Shown here: piece after piece, positions 8,453-15,888 of the stretch
Layout: the number at the start of each line of letters is the position of its first letter
Position numbering within the stretch: position 1 is the stretch's first letter
DNA from: Thiemannella venezuelensis
GTDB lineage: Bacteria; Actinomycetota; Actinomycetes; Streptosporangiales; Streptosporangiaceae
Reading direction: 5' to 3'
DNA: 64,000 nucleotides
Assembly: GCF_014203605.1 (NCBI RefSeq)
Contig: NZ_JACHJJ010000003.1
Span: 389,040-453,039 of the forward strand
Made by a program: the position numbers and the translations under genes
Notes under the pieces: generated by a model
The model's database searches: none
Seen by the model: only the letters and a program-made list of their open reading frames with translations
What the model was told of the DNA's origin: nothing

Positions 8453-10777
8453 TCAGGCTTCCAGTTCCGGAATTAGTTTTACGTCCAAACCAACAAACGT
8501 CAATGGGACCGTCTCCCCGGGGAGCACCCGTGCCCGCTGCGGGCCGCAGATGACCAGGAGCGGCGCCCAGGCGGTCACCACGGCCTCCACCCGGCCCGGC
8601 TCCCAGGTCAGCCGGTCGACGGTCCCCCCGCGCACGCTCAGCCCGCGCGCCTCGCCGTACGGCCACGCGCCCGGCAGCGCGGGCAGCAGGTCCACCCGGC
8701 CGTATCCGGAGGGCGGCAGCGAGGAGCGCACGAGCATGGCGGCCACCAGTGCGGGCAGCCCGCCGCAGACGTCCACGTTGAAGATCGCGTCCCGGTTGTG
8801 GGTGGAGACCAGGTTCTCCTCCCGCCAGTACCGCGCGGCCAGCAGCGTGAGCGCCTCGTGCGCCTCCTCCGCCAGCCCGAGCGCGGCCGCCGCCAGCCCG
8901 AGCTGGACCAGGCCGAACGCCATCTCGTCGCTGCCGGCCCCCCGCCACCACGCCAGCCGCCGCCGGACCGCGAGCACGGCCGCCGCCTCCAGCGCGGGGT
9001 CGTCGAAGGCCGGGTCCCGCTCGTACCAGAGCGGGTAGAGGTGCGAGGCGTGCCGGTGGGCGTGGTTGTCCGCCACCGGGATCCCCCCGGCCGCCGGCCC
9101 GCCCGCCCCCGCGGGCCCTCCCGGGGCGTCCGGGAAGTCCGGGGGGTCCGCCGCGCCGACCCACTCGGCCAGCTCCCCGGTCGGCGCGATCCGGTAGCCG
9201 GGCAGGCGCTCCAGGAGCCGCTCCCACCTGGCCGGGTCGAGGCCGAGGCGCTCGCAGGCGTGCACGAGGTTGCGCAGCAGGTCCCGGGCGACCGCGACGT
9301 CCATGGTCGCGTTGACGCACGCCTGGGAGTCGCCGCCCGAGGGGGTGTTCTCCGGCGAGTAGGACGGCGCGAAGTCGCCGTTCCCGGTGAGGAAGTCCTC
9401 GTAGAACAGGGCCGCCTCGGTCATGAACGGCCACGCCCGCTCCCGCAGGAAGGCCAGGTCTCCGGTGTGCGCGTAGTGGTCGTGGTAGAGCCTGGCCAGC
9501 CAGCCCGCCCCGGCCGTCCAGAAGGTCAGGCACCAGACCGGCCCGAAGTGGTTGTGCAGGCCGTGCGCCGACATGTGGGCGGGGACCAGGATGCCGCGGC
9601 AGCCGTACAGCCTGCGGGCGTTCTCCCTGAAGTCCTCCATCATGCTCTCCAGCAGGTCGAACACCGGGAGCACGAGCTCCGGCGTGCCGGTGGCCGCCGG
9701 CCCCGCCACCGCCGAGGCCAGGTTCCCGTCCAGGGTGAACCCGCTGCACCACGGCGGGTCGTACGTCCCGCTCCACACCCCCTGCAGGGTCGGCGGGAGC
9801 CCTCCCGAGCTGGAGATCACCGCGTACCGCCCCGCCTGGAACAGCCGCTCGATCCCCGGCCCCCCGCCCTGCCGCTCCTGCGGCGCCTGCGCGCGGCGGC
9901 CGAGGCGGACGGAGGAGCGGGCGAACAGGTCGCCGTGGACGGTCGCGTGCTCGCGGAGCAGGAGGTCGAAGTCGGCGGGGAGTTCCTCGATCGGATCCGG
10001 CCGGTCGCCGCGGATCACGGTGCGGGCGAGCACGAGCACGTCGCCGGACACGGCGAGGCCGCCGGAGAGCGGCTCCGCCGGGCCGACGACCCGGCACTCG
10101 ACCGTGTACCCCTCGATCGCCCCCGGCCACCGCGCGGAGAACTCCGCGTCCAGGACCAGCCGGCCGGCCCCCGCGGCCGAGGCGAACCGGACGGGGACCG
10201 GCGGCTCCTCCCCGATCGGGGCCAGCCTCAGCAGCCCCCGGGCCCCCGAGAAGCGGATCGCCACCACGTCCGCCGGGCGGGAGACGAACACCTCCTGCCG
10301 CGTCCCGCCCCACTCCTGCGTCACCAGGCCGGTCGCGAAGTCGCAGCTCCTGAGGTGGTCCCCGGCCGGGGAGTCCGGGATGAAGGCCAGGGTGGCGGAG
10401 GGGACCAGGGGGTCGATCCAGCGGGTGTCCGCGTAGCCGGGATGCTCCTCCTCCGCGAGCGCGACGACCCTCCCGGCCGCCTCGCGGGGGCGCCCGCCGT
10501 ACAGCAGAGCGCGCAGCTCCGGCAGGACGGGGGCGGTGTACGGGGGCGGCAGGGGCTCGGTGACCGGCAGGAACAGGCGTTCGTGGGAGAGCGTCACCCT
10601 CAGGTCGCCGGGTCCGCCCGCGCCGCCCGGTCCTCCCGCCCCGCCGCCGTCCTGCCCGCCGGACCCCGCCGGCCCGCAGGGCCCGCCGTACACGAGGGCG
10701 CCCTGGCGGCCGTTGCCCGTGATCAGGGCCCGCTCCCAGTCGGCGGTCGCCACCCTTGAGACGAATCCATGCTCCAT
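8453..10777 (-). CDS. GH95-family glycoside hydrolase (alpha-L-fucosidase family, diverged)
   Basis: Family 95 enzyme, 774 residues, no signal peptide, so probably intracellular. The N-terminal beta-domain (LITGNGRQGALVYGG, LSHERLFLP) and the helical-barrel catalytic region (GVWSGTYDPPWCSGF, SYSPENTPSGGD, HRHASHLYPL) place it in the family. The segment that in characterised fucosidases carries two active-site Asn and an NYWPA motif reads TLDGNLASAVAG here, so one Asn is Asp and the aromatic motif is gone; substrate may differ (alpha-L-fucose or alpha-L-galactose are the known activities). First gene of the operon, divergent from GH42. ATG 10777 fits a possible leaderless promoter (TAAACT 8 bases upstream), overlapped by the operator. 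Confidence 0.82.
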   Translation of the reverse strand: MEHGFVSRVATADWERALITGNGRQGALVYGGPCGPAGSGGQDGGGAGGPGGAGGPGDLRVTLSHERLFLPVTEPLPPPYTAPVLPELRALLYGGRPREAAGRVVALAEEEHPGYADTRWIDPLVPSATLAFIPDSPAGDHLRSCDFATGLVTQEWGGTRQEVFVSRPADVVAIRFSGARGLLRLAPIGEEPPVPVRFASAAGAGRLVLDAEFSARWPGAIEGYTVECRVVGPAEPLSGGLAVSGDVLVLARTVIRGDRPDPIEELPADFDLLLREHATVHGDLFARSSVRLGRRAQAPQERQGGGPGIERLFQAGRYAVISSSGGLPPTLQGVWSGTYDPPWCSGFTLDGNLASAVAGPAATGTPELVLPVFDLLESMMEDFRENARRLYGCRGILVPAHMSAHGLHNHFGPVWCLTFWTAGAGWLARLYHDHYAHTGDLAFLRERAWPFMTEAALFYEDFLTGNGDFAPSYSPENTPSGGDSQACVNATMDVAVARDLLRNLVHACERLGLDPARWERLLERLPGYRIAPTGELAEWVGAADPPDFPDAPGGPAGAGGPAAGGIPVADNHAHRHASHLYPLWYERDPAFDDPALEAAAVLAVRRRLAWWRGAGSDEMAFGLVQLGLAAAALGLAEEAHEALTLLAARYWREENLVSTHNRDAIFNVDVCGGLPALVAAMLVRSSLPPSGYGRVDLLPALPGAWPYGEARGLSVRGGTVDRLTWEPGRVEAVVTAWAPLLVICGPQRARVLPGETVPLTFVGLDVKLIPELEA
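8473..8497. promoter_or_regulatory. Second XylR-like element, in the 3' end of GH95 ahead of GH31
   Basis: TTAGTTT at 8473 followed by CCAAAC and CAACAAA forms an AT-rich island in otherwise GC-rich coding sequence, 36 to 60 bases upstream of the GH31 start. It shares AATTAGTTT and CCAAAC with the element in the GH95/GH42 promoter, though the half-site spacing differs. It probably gives GH31 and the transporter their own regulated promoter. Confidence 0.45.
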
Positions 10778-10783
10778 GGATAA

Positions 10784-10808
10784 TTAGTTTAGGTGTCATC
10801 CAAACAAA
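10784..10808. promoter_or_regulatory. XylR/ROK-type operator in the divergent GH95-GH42 promoter
   Basis: TTAGTTT, 11 bases, AAACAAA. The well-known Bacillus XylR operator is TTAGTTT-N11-AAACTAA, so the spacing is identical and 13 of 14 half-site bases match. It fills most of the 40 bases between the two start codons and would block both transcripts. Confidence 0.6.
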
Positions 10809-10817
10809 GGAACCAGA

Positions 10818-12677
10818 GTGCGCTGGCCCAAAGGTCTTGAGGGACTGTGCTACGGCGGGGACTACAACCCCGAGCAGTGGCCCGAGAAGGTCTGGGAGGA
10901 GGACGTCGCGCTGATGCGGCAGGCCGGGGTCAACCTGGTCAGCGTCGGCGTGTTCTCCTGGGCGCGGCTCGAACCCGCCGAAGGGGTCCACGACTTCGGC
11001 TGGCTGGACCGGGTCCTCGACCTGCTCCACGAGGGCGGGGTGCGGGTCAACCTGGCCACGCCCACCGCCTCCCCGCCGCCCTGGTTCTCCCTGGCCCACC
11101 CGGACGCGCTCGCCGTCGCCGCCGACGGGACCCGGCTGACCCACGGCAGCCGCGACACCTACTGCGTGGCCGCCCCGCCGTACCGCGAGGCCTCCGTCCG
11201 CATCGCCCGCGCGCTCGCCGAGCGCTACGCGGGCCACCCCGCGCTGGCCATGTGGCACGTGCACAACGAGTACGGCACCCGGTGCCACTGCGACCACGCC
11301 GCCGCCGCCTTCCGCACCTGGCTGCGGGGCAGGCACGGCACCCTGGAGGCGCTCAACGACGCCTGGACCACCGCGTTCTGGAGCCAGCACTACTCCGCGT
11401 GGGAGCAGGTCATGCCGCCCCGCGCCACCCAGTACCTGCCCAACCCGGCCCAAGTCCTCGACTTCCGCCGGTTCCTCTCCGACGAGATGCTCGCGCACTT
11501 CCGCGAGCAGAAGGCGGTCCTGCGGGAGCTCACCCCGGACGTCCCGGTCACCACGAACTTCGTCTTCGGCGACTGGGTCCCGGTGAACCAGTGGGACTGG
11601 GCGAAGGAGGTGGACCTGGTCGCGATCGACCACTACCCCGCGGAGAACCCGCCGGAGGAGACGGCCTTCGCCGCCGACCTGGCGCGCGGCTGGGCGGGCG
11701 GGCGGCCCTGGCTGCTGATGGAGCAGGCGGTGGTGACCTACACCGGGCCGCGCATGGCCGCCAAGCGGCCCGGGGAGATCGCCAGGCTGAGCCTGTCCCA
11801 CATCGCCCGGGGCTCGCGGGGGGCGATGTTCTTCCAGTGGCGGGCCTCGCGGGGCGGGTCCGAGCTCTGGCACGGCGGGATGGTCCCGCACGCCGGGCCG
11901 GACTCGCGGATCTTCCGCGAGATCCGCGACCTCGGCGGGCTCCTGCCCGCTCTGGCCGAGGCCTGCGAGGCGCCGGTCGAGGCGACGGCCGCGATCCTCT
12001 GGGACCCCGAGGCGGGCTGGGCGCTCCAGGCCCCGGGCCTGCCGTCCACCGAGATCGGCTACCTGGAGGCGGTACGGCAGGCGCACCGGGTGCTCTACCG
12101 GCACGGCGTCACGGCCGACTTCGTCCACCCTTCAGCTGATTTATCGGCATATGAACTGGTGATCGTCCCCAGCCTCTACCTGATCTCCGACGACGCCGCC
12201 GACGGCCTGCGCCGCTACGCCGAGACCGGCGGCACCCTCCTGGTCTCCTTCCTCAGCGGCGTCGCCGACGAGCACGCGCGGATCCGGCTCGGCGGCTATC
12301 CCGGCGCCCTGCGCGACCTGCTCGGCGTCCGGGTCGAGGAGTTCCATCCGATCGGCTCCCCTGTGACGCTGGACACCGGGGAGAGCGCCTCCGTCTGGAC
12401 CGAGCACGTGCACCTGGCCGGAGCCCGGGCGCTGGCCCGCTACCCGGACGGCACTCCCGCGATCACCCGCTCCGGCCGGGTCACCTATCTGTCCACCCGG
12501 CTGTCCGACGAGGCCTACGCCCGCCTGCTCGGACTCGGCCCCGTCGCCCCCGTCGAGCTGGTACGGCGCGGCGAGTGGCTGTTCGCCGTCAACCACGGCG
12601 ACCGGGAACGGGAGATCCCCGGTAATCTGCTGCTGCCCCCCGGCGGCTACGCGGTGGCCAAGGTGCCTCCGGCCTGA
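10818..12677 (+). CDS. GH42 beta-galactosidase
   Basis: Cytoplasmic family 42 enzyme, 619 residues, hydrolysing terminal beta-galactosides (some members take alpha-L-arabinopyranosides). The family signature CYGGDYNPEQWP opens the protein. Acid/base Glu151 lies in WHVHNEYGTRCHC, which also holds Cys156 and Cys158 of the usual zinc site; the nucleophile is Glu302 in PWLLMEQA. The glutamine-amidotransferase-like middle domain (about 400-560) and small C-terminal beta domain are complete. GTG at 10818 follows AAAGGA. Divergent from the GH95 operon and sharing its operator, so it should be induced together with it. Confidence 0.95.
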   Translation: MRWPKGLEGLCYGGDYNPEQWPEKVWEEDVALMRQAGVNLVSVGVFSWARLEPAEGVHDFGWLDRVLDLLHEGGVRVNLATPTASPPPWFSLAHPDALAVAADGTRLTHGSRDTYCVAAPPYREASVRIARALAERYAGHPALAMWHVHNEYGTRCHCDHAAAAFRTWLRGRHGTLEALNDAWTTAFWSQHYSAWEQVMPPRATQYLPNPAQVLDFRRFLSDEMLAHFREQKAVLRELTPDVPVTTNFVFGDWVPVNQWDWAKEVDLVAIDHYPAENPPEETAFAADLARGWAGGRPWLLMEQAVVTYTGPRMAAKRPGEIARLSLSHIARGSRGAMFFQWRASRGGSELWHGGMVPHAGPDSRIFREIRDLGGLLPALAEACEAPVEATAAILWDPEAGWALQAPGLPSTEIGYLEAVRQAHRVLYRHGVTADFVHPSADLSAYELVIVPSLYLISDDAADGLRRYAETGGTLLVSFLSGVADEHARIRLGGYPGALRDLLGVRVEEFHPIGSPVTLDTGESASVWTEHVHLAGARALARYPDGTPAITRSGRVTYLSTRLSDEAYARLLGLGPVAPVELVRRGEWLFAVNHGDREREIPGNLLLPPGGYAVAKVPPA

Positions 12678-12724
12678 GCCGGGAGCCCCGGCCGCGACGC
12701 TGTAGCCGAGGTTCAAGCAGAAGT

Positions 12725-12749
12725 CCAGCAGGATGAAATGATCTGCTGG
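12725..12749. promoter_or_regulatory. Small inverted repeat upstream of the pentapeptide protein gene
   Basis: CCAGCAG, 11 bases, CTGCTGG in the 105-base gap between GH42 and the next gene. It could be an operator or a weak hairpin; nothing else in the gap is distinctive. Confidence 0.3.
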
Positions 12750-12781
12750 CACGCTCGGGGCCGTCTTGAAGGAGGCATCCC

Positions 12782-14029
12782 GTGCGTCGTCCCGCTCCCC
12801 TGGCCCTCGTCCCCCTGACCCTTGCCGCCGCGACTCTCGCGCTGTCGGGGCTCGCCACCTCGCCGGCCCATGCCGGGACCGGCTCGGCCGGGCAGCACGC
12901 GACGGCCGGACAGGGCTCGGCCGGGCCGTGCAAGCCCGGCCAGCGCCTCAACCTCCGGGGCCGCGACTTCACCGGCGGCGCCCAGCTCCCCGACGACCTG
13001 CGCTGCGCCGACCTGACCGGGGCCAAGCTGGACGACATCGAGTTCGTCCAGGAGGACATGACCGGGGCGATCCTGCGGGGGGCCTCGCTCAAGCGGACCC
13101 GGTTCACCCAGGCCACGCTGAAGTACGCCGACATGCGCGAGGCCGACTTCACCGAGGCCGACCTCGGCCAGATGCACGCCGACCACGCCGACCTGCGCGG
13201 CGCGATCCTGATCGACGCCGAGGCGGGGCAGGCCGAGTTCCCGTACGCGGACCTGACCGGCGCCACCCTGACCCGGGCCGTGCTCACCCAGGCCAACTTC
13301 ACCAGCGCCAAGCTCGTCGACGCCGACCTCACCGAGAGCACGCCCGGCCAGATCAAGGGACGCAAGGCGGACTTCACCCGGGCCAAGCTCCGCGAGGCCA
13401 AGTTCGGCCAGGCCCGCCTGAACTACGCCGTCTTCAAGGACGCCGACGCGACCGAGGCCGAGTTCACCCAGGCGGATCTGGCCGGGGCCGACTTCACCGG
13501 TGCGACGGTCCAGGACGCCTCCTTCATCCAGGCCGACGACGTGAACCTCGAGGGCGCCAAGGGCACCGCGACGGGCGTCGACCCGTCCACCCGGTCGGCC
13601 CCCGAATCCGAGAGCTCCCCCGAGGAGGGGTCCACCGGTCCGGCCGGCGCCGAGGACGAGGCCGGGGGCCTGTCCGCCGGGCTCGTCATGGTCGTGCTCA
13701 GCGCCGTGGGCCTGGCCGCCACCGTGGTGGCCTGGGGCGTCAGCGCCCAGCGGCGGTCCCGGCGCAACGCCCGCTTCGCCCTCATGCGCCGGGGGGCGGA
13801 GGAGGACATCACCCGGCTCGGCGAGGAGATCGACCGGCTCGACTACGAGTTCCAGATCAGCGGGCGCGGCGGCATGACGGCCGACCAGGACTGGCGCTAC
13901 GCCATCGACGCCTACGAGGCCGCGAAGAACGCCCTGGTCATGGCCAGGGGCGAGCAGGACCTGCACGTCGTGGCGCGCGCCGTACAGGACGGCAGGAACG
14001 CCCTGGGCCGCCTGCGCAGCCGCGTCTAG
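12782..14029 (+). CDS. Membrane-anchored pentapeptide-repeat protein
   Basis: 415 residues. A signal peptide (1-31, ending SPAHA) leads to an extracytoplasmic right-handed beta-helix of pentapeptide repeats at about 57-257 (many A-D/N-L/F steps such as CADLTG, YADLTG, ADFTGA), then an acidic Ser/Pro linker, one membrane helix (about 298-321) and a cytoplasmic tail of about 90 residues with a coiled-coil-like character. GTG at 12782 is preceded by GAAGGAGG. Repeat helices of this kind are binding or scaffold surfaces; no enzymatic role is visible. Stand-alone gene; function unknown. Confidence 0.88.
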   Translation: MRRPAPLALVPLTLAAATLALSGLATSPAHAGTGSAGQHATAGQGSAGPCKPGQRLNLRGRDFTGGAQLPDDLRCADLTGAKLDDIEFVQEDMTGAILRGASLKRTRFTQATLKYADMREADFTEADLGQMHADHADLRGAILIDAEAGQAEFPYADLTGATLTRAVLTQANFTSAKLVDADLTESTPGQIKGRKADFTRAKLREAKFGQARLNYAVFKDADATEAEFTQADLAGADFTGATVQDASFIQADDVNLEGAKGTATGVDPSTRSAPESESSPEEGSTGPAGAEDEAGGLSAGLVMVVLSAVGLAATVVAWGVSAQRRSRRNARFALMRRGAEEDITRLGEEIDRLDYEFQISGRGGMTADQDWRYAIDAYEAAKNALVMARGEQDLHVVARAVQDGRNALGRLRSRV

Positions 14030-14060
14030 GGGCCCTCGCGGGCGTCCCGGGCGGCAGAGC

Positions 14061-14110
14061 CCGGCAATTGTTACCCATGCGTAACTTATTGCCGGGTTAC
14101 CACCGGTAAC
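14061..14110. promoter_or_regulatory. Two adjacent GTTAC...GTAAC dyads between two genes
   Basis: First dyad: CCGGCAAT and GTTAC mirrored by GTAAC and ATTGCCGG (14061-14095). Second: GTTACC-ACC-GGTAAC (14096-14110), a perfect dyad. The shared GTTAC half-site suggests a regulator bound at two sites upstream of the secreted hydrolase. The first could also form a hairpin terminating the pentapeptide gene, which ends 32 bases earlier. Confidence 0.5.
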
Positions 14111-14188
14111 AGTAAGAGATACCGTCAGGTCACTTTCCGCGCACGCGTACCGGCAGCCCCGCTCGGCGACGACGTCAGGAGACGACCC

Positions 14189-15862
14189 GTGGTCCGCTCA
14201 CGCAAACGCCCGTACCGCTCCACCGCCGCCCTCACCTCCGTCGTGATCCTCGCCGGAGCCGCCCTCGGCCCGGTTCCCGCCGGCCACGCCGCGGCGTCCG
14301 GCGGGGCTCCCGCGGCGTCCTCGGGAACGTCCGGGGGAGCCTCCGCGGCGGCGTCCTCGGAGGTCTCAGAGGTCTCAGAGGTCTCGGAGGTCTCAGAGGC
14401 CTCAGAGCCGTCCATCCGGTTCGTCACCGTCTCGGGCCACCGCGGCACGAAGCTCGCGGCCAACGTCGTCGTCCCCGCCGGGGGCGGCAAGCGCCGCTAC
14501 CCCGTCATCGTGCTGCCCACCAGCTGGTCCGTGCCGCAGGTCGAGTACCTCGTCCAGGCGCGGAAGCTGGCCGCCACCGGCTACGTCGTGGTCAGCTACA
14601 ACTCGCGCGGCTTCTGGCAGTCCGGCGGGAGGGTCGAGGTCGCCGGCCCGCCGGACGTCGCCGACGCCTCGAAGGTCATCGACTGGGCGCTGAAGCACAC
14701 CCCCGCCGACCCCCGCAGGGTCGGCATGGCCGGCATCTCCTACGGCGCGGGCATCAGCCTGCTCGCCGCCGCGTCCGACCGGCGGATCAGGGCCGTCGTC
14801 GCGATGAGCGGCTGGGCGGACCTCGTCGACTCCATCTACAGCGGCCGCACCCAGCACTCCCAGGCCTCGGCCCTCCTCGTCGGCAGCGGTTACCTCACCG
14901 GCCGTCCCAGCGCGGATCTCCAGCGGTACATGAAGGCCTTCTTCACCTCGGACCTGGACCGGGAGGCCGAGATGATCGCGTGGGGGAGGAAGCGCTCCCC
15001 CTCCGCCCACCTCTCCAGGATCAACGCGAACGGCGCCGCGATCATGCTGGGCAACGCCTGGGGCGACTCGATCTTCCCGCCCAACCAGTACGCCGCCTTC
15101 TACGACCGGCTCACCGTCCCCAAGCGCCTGGAGCTCCGGCCGGGCGACCACGCCACCGCCGAGGCGACCGGCCTGCTGGGGCTGCCCAACGACGTCTGGA
15201 GGAACTGCCGGCGCTGGCTCGACCACCACCTCAAGGGCAGCGACAACGGCATCGACCGGGAGGAGCCCGTACGGCTCACGCCCCGCACCGGCGGCGGCGA
15301 GGAGGGCCACCCCTCCTGGAAGGCGGTGCCGTCCGGCGCCGTGAAGGTCCCGCTCACCGGCACCCGCCGGGTATCCGCGAACGCCGACTCGGGGGCGAAC
15401 GGCGGGCTGATCTTCCTCTCCAGCGCCCTCGACCAGTTCTTCAAGGCCCCGCCGGAGGTCTCGGTCCCGCTGCTGCCGCGCTCCCGCGCCGCCGTCTGGC
15501 AGTCGCGGCGGTACGCGGACGAGCGGCGCGTGCGCGGCACGGTGAGGCTGCACACCACGGTGACGAGCACCGGGGCGAGCGGCACCGTCATCGCCTACCT
15601 CTACGACGTCGGCCCGTCCGGCAGGGGGAGGCTGGTCACCCACGCGCCGTTCACCTTCCACGGCAAGCGCCCCGGCACGCCGTTCGGCATCGACCTGGAG
15701 CTGTTCTCCACCGCCTACGACGTCCCGGCCGGCCACCGGCTCGCCCTGGTCGCCGACACCGTCGACCCGCTCTACATCGAGCACAACCCGGACGGCGCGA
15801 GACTGGCCTTCTCCTCCCCGGCCGGGGACCCGTCGTACCTCTCGGTGCCCCTGCGCGACTGA
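14189..15862 (+). CDS. Secreted S15/CocE-type alpha/beta hydrolase (X-Pro dipeptidyl-peptidase-like)
   Basis: 557 residues, exported by an N-terminal signal (residues 1-36, PVPAGHAAA). A low-complexity Ser/Glu/Val linker (SEVSEVSEVSE) precedes the alpha/beta-hydrolase core. The nucleophile elbow GISYGAG places Ser184 as the catalytic serine; the C-terminal third (about 400-557) matches the jelly-roll domain of S15 peptidases and CocE esterases (RVRGTVRLHTTV, VPAGHRLALVADT). GTG at 14189 follows CAGGAG. The substrate could be a proline-containing peptide or an ester; the sequence does not decide. Preceded by the GTTAC dyads. Confidence 0.87.
   Translation: MVRSRKRPYRSTAALTSVVILAGAALGPVPAGHAAASGGAPAASSGTSGGASAAASSEVSEVSEVSEVSEASEPSIRFVTVSGHRGTKLAANVVVPAGGGKRRYPVIVLPTSWSVPQVEYLVQARKLAATGYVVVSYNSRGFWQSGGRVEVAGPPDVADASKVIDWALKHTPADPRRVGMAGISYGAGISLLAAASDRRIRAVVAMSGWADLVDSIYSGRTQHSQASALLVGSGYLTGRPSADLQRYMKAFFTSDLDREAEMIAWGRKRSPSAHLSRINANGAAIMLGNAWGDSIFPPNQYAAFYDRLTVPKRLELRPGDHATAEATGLLGLPNDVWRNCRRWLDHHLKGSDNGIDREEPVRLTPRTGGGEEGHPSWKAVPSGAVKVPLTGTRRVSANADSGANGGLIFLSSALDQFFKAPPEVSVPLLPRSRAAVWQSRRYADERRVRGTVRLHTTVTSTGASGTVIAYLYDVGPSGRGRLVTHAPFTFHGKRPGTPFGIDLELFSTAYDVPAGHRLALVADTVDPLYIEHNPDGARLAFSSPAGDPSYLSVPLRD
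14360..14404. repeat. Five 9-base tandem repeats inside the S15 hydrolase gene
   Basis: GAGGTCTCA units (three exact, one ending in G, one with a C in place of T) encode the linker repeat Ser-Glu-Val. Copy-number change would lengthen or shorten the linker in frame. Confidence 0.85.
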
Positions 15863-15863
15863 C

Positions 15864-15888
15864 ACGCGGCGGCCCCGGGCCGCCGCGT
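15864..15888. terminator. Bidirectional terminator between the S15 hydrolase and lpdA
   Basis: ACGCGGCGGCCC and its complement form a near-continuous 12-base dyad exactly in the gap between two converging stop codons. Confidence 0.7.

Noticed and set aside
7188..12128. A 1646-codon open frame on the minus strand
   Set aside because: It runs through GH31, GH95 and antisense to GH42 in wrong frames; high-GC genomes give such long shadows.
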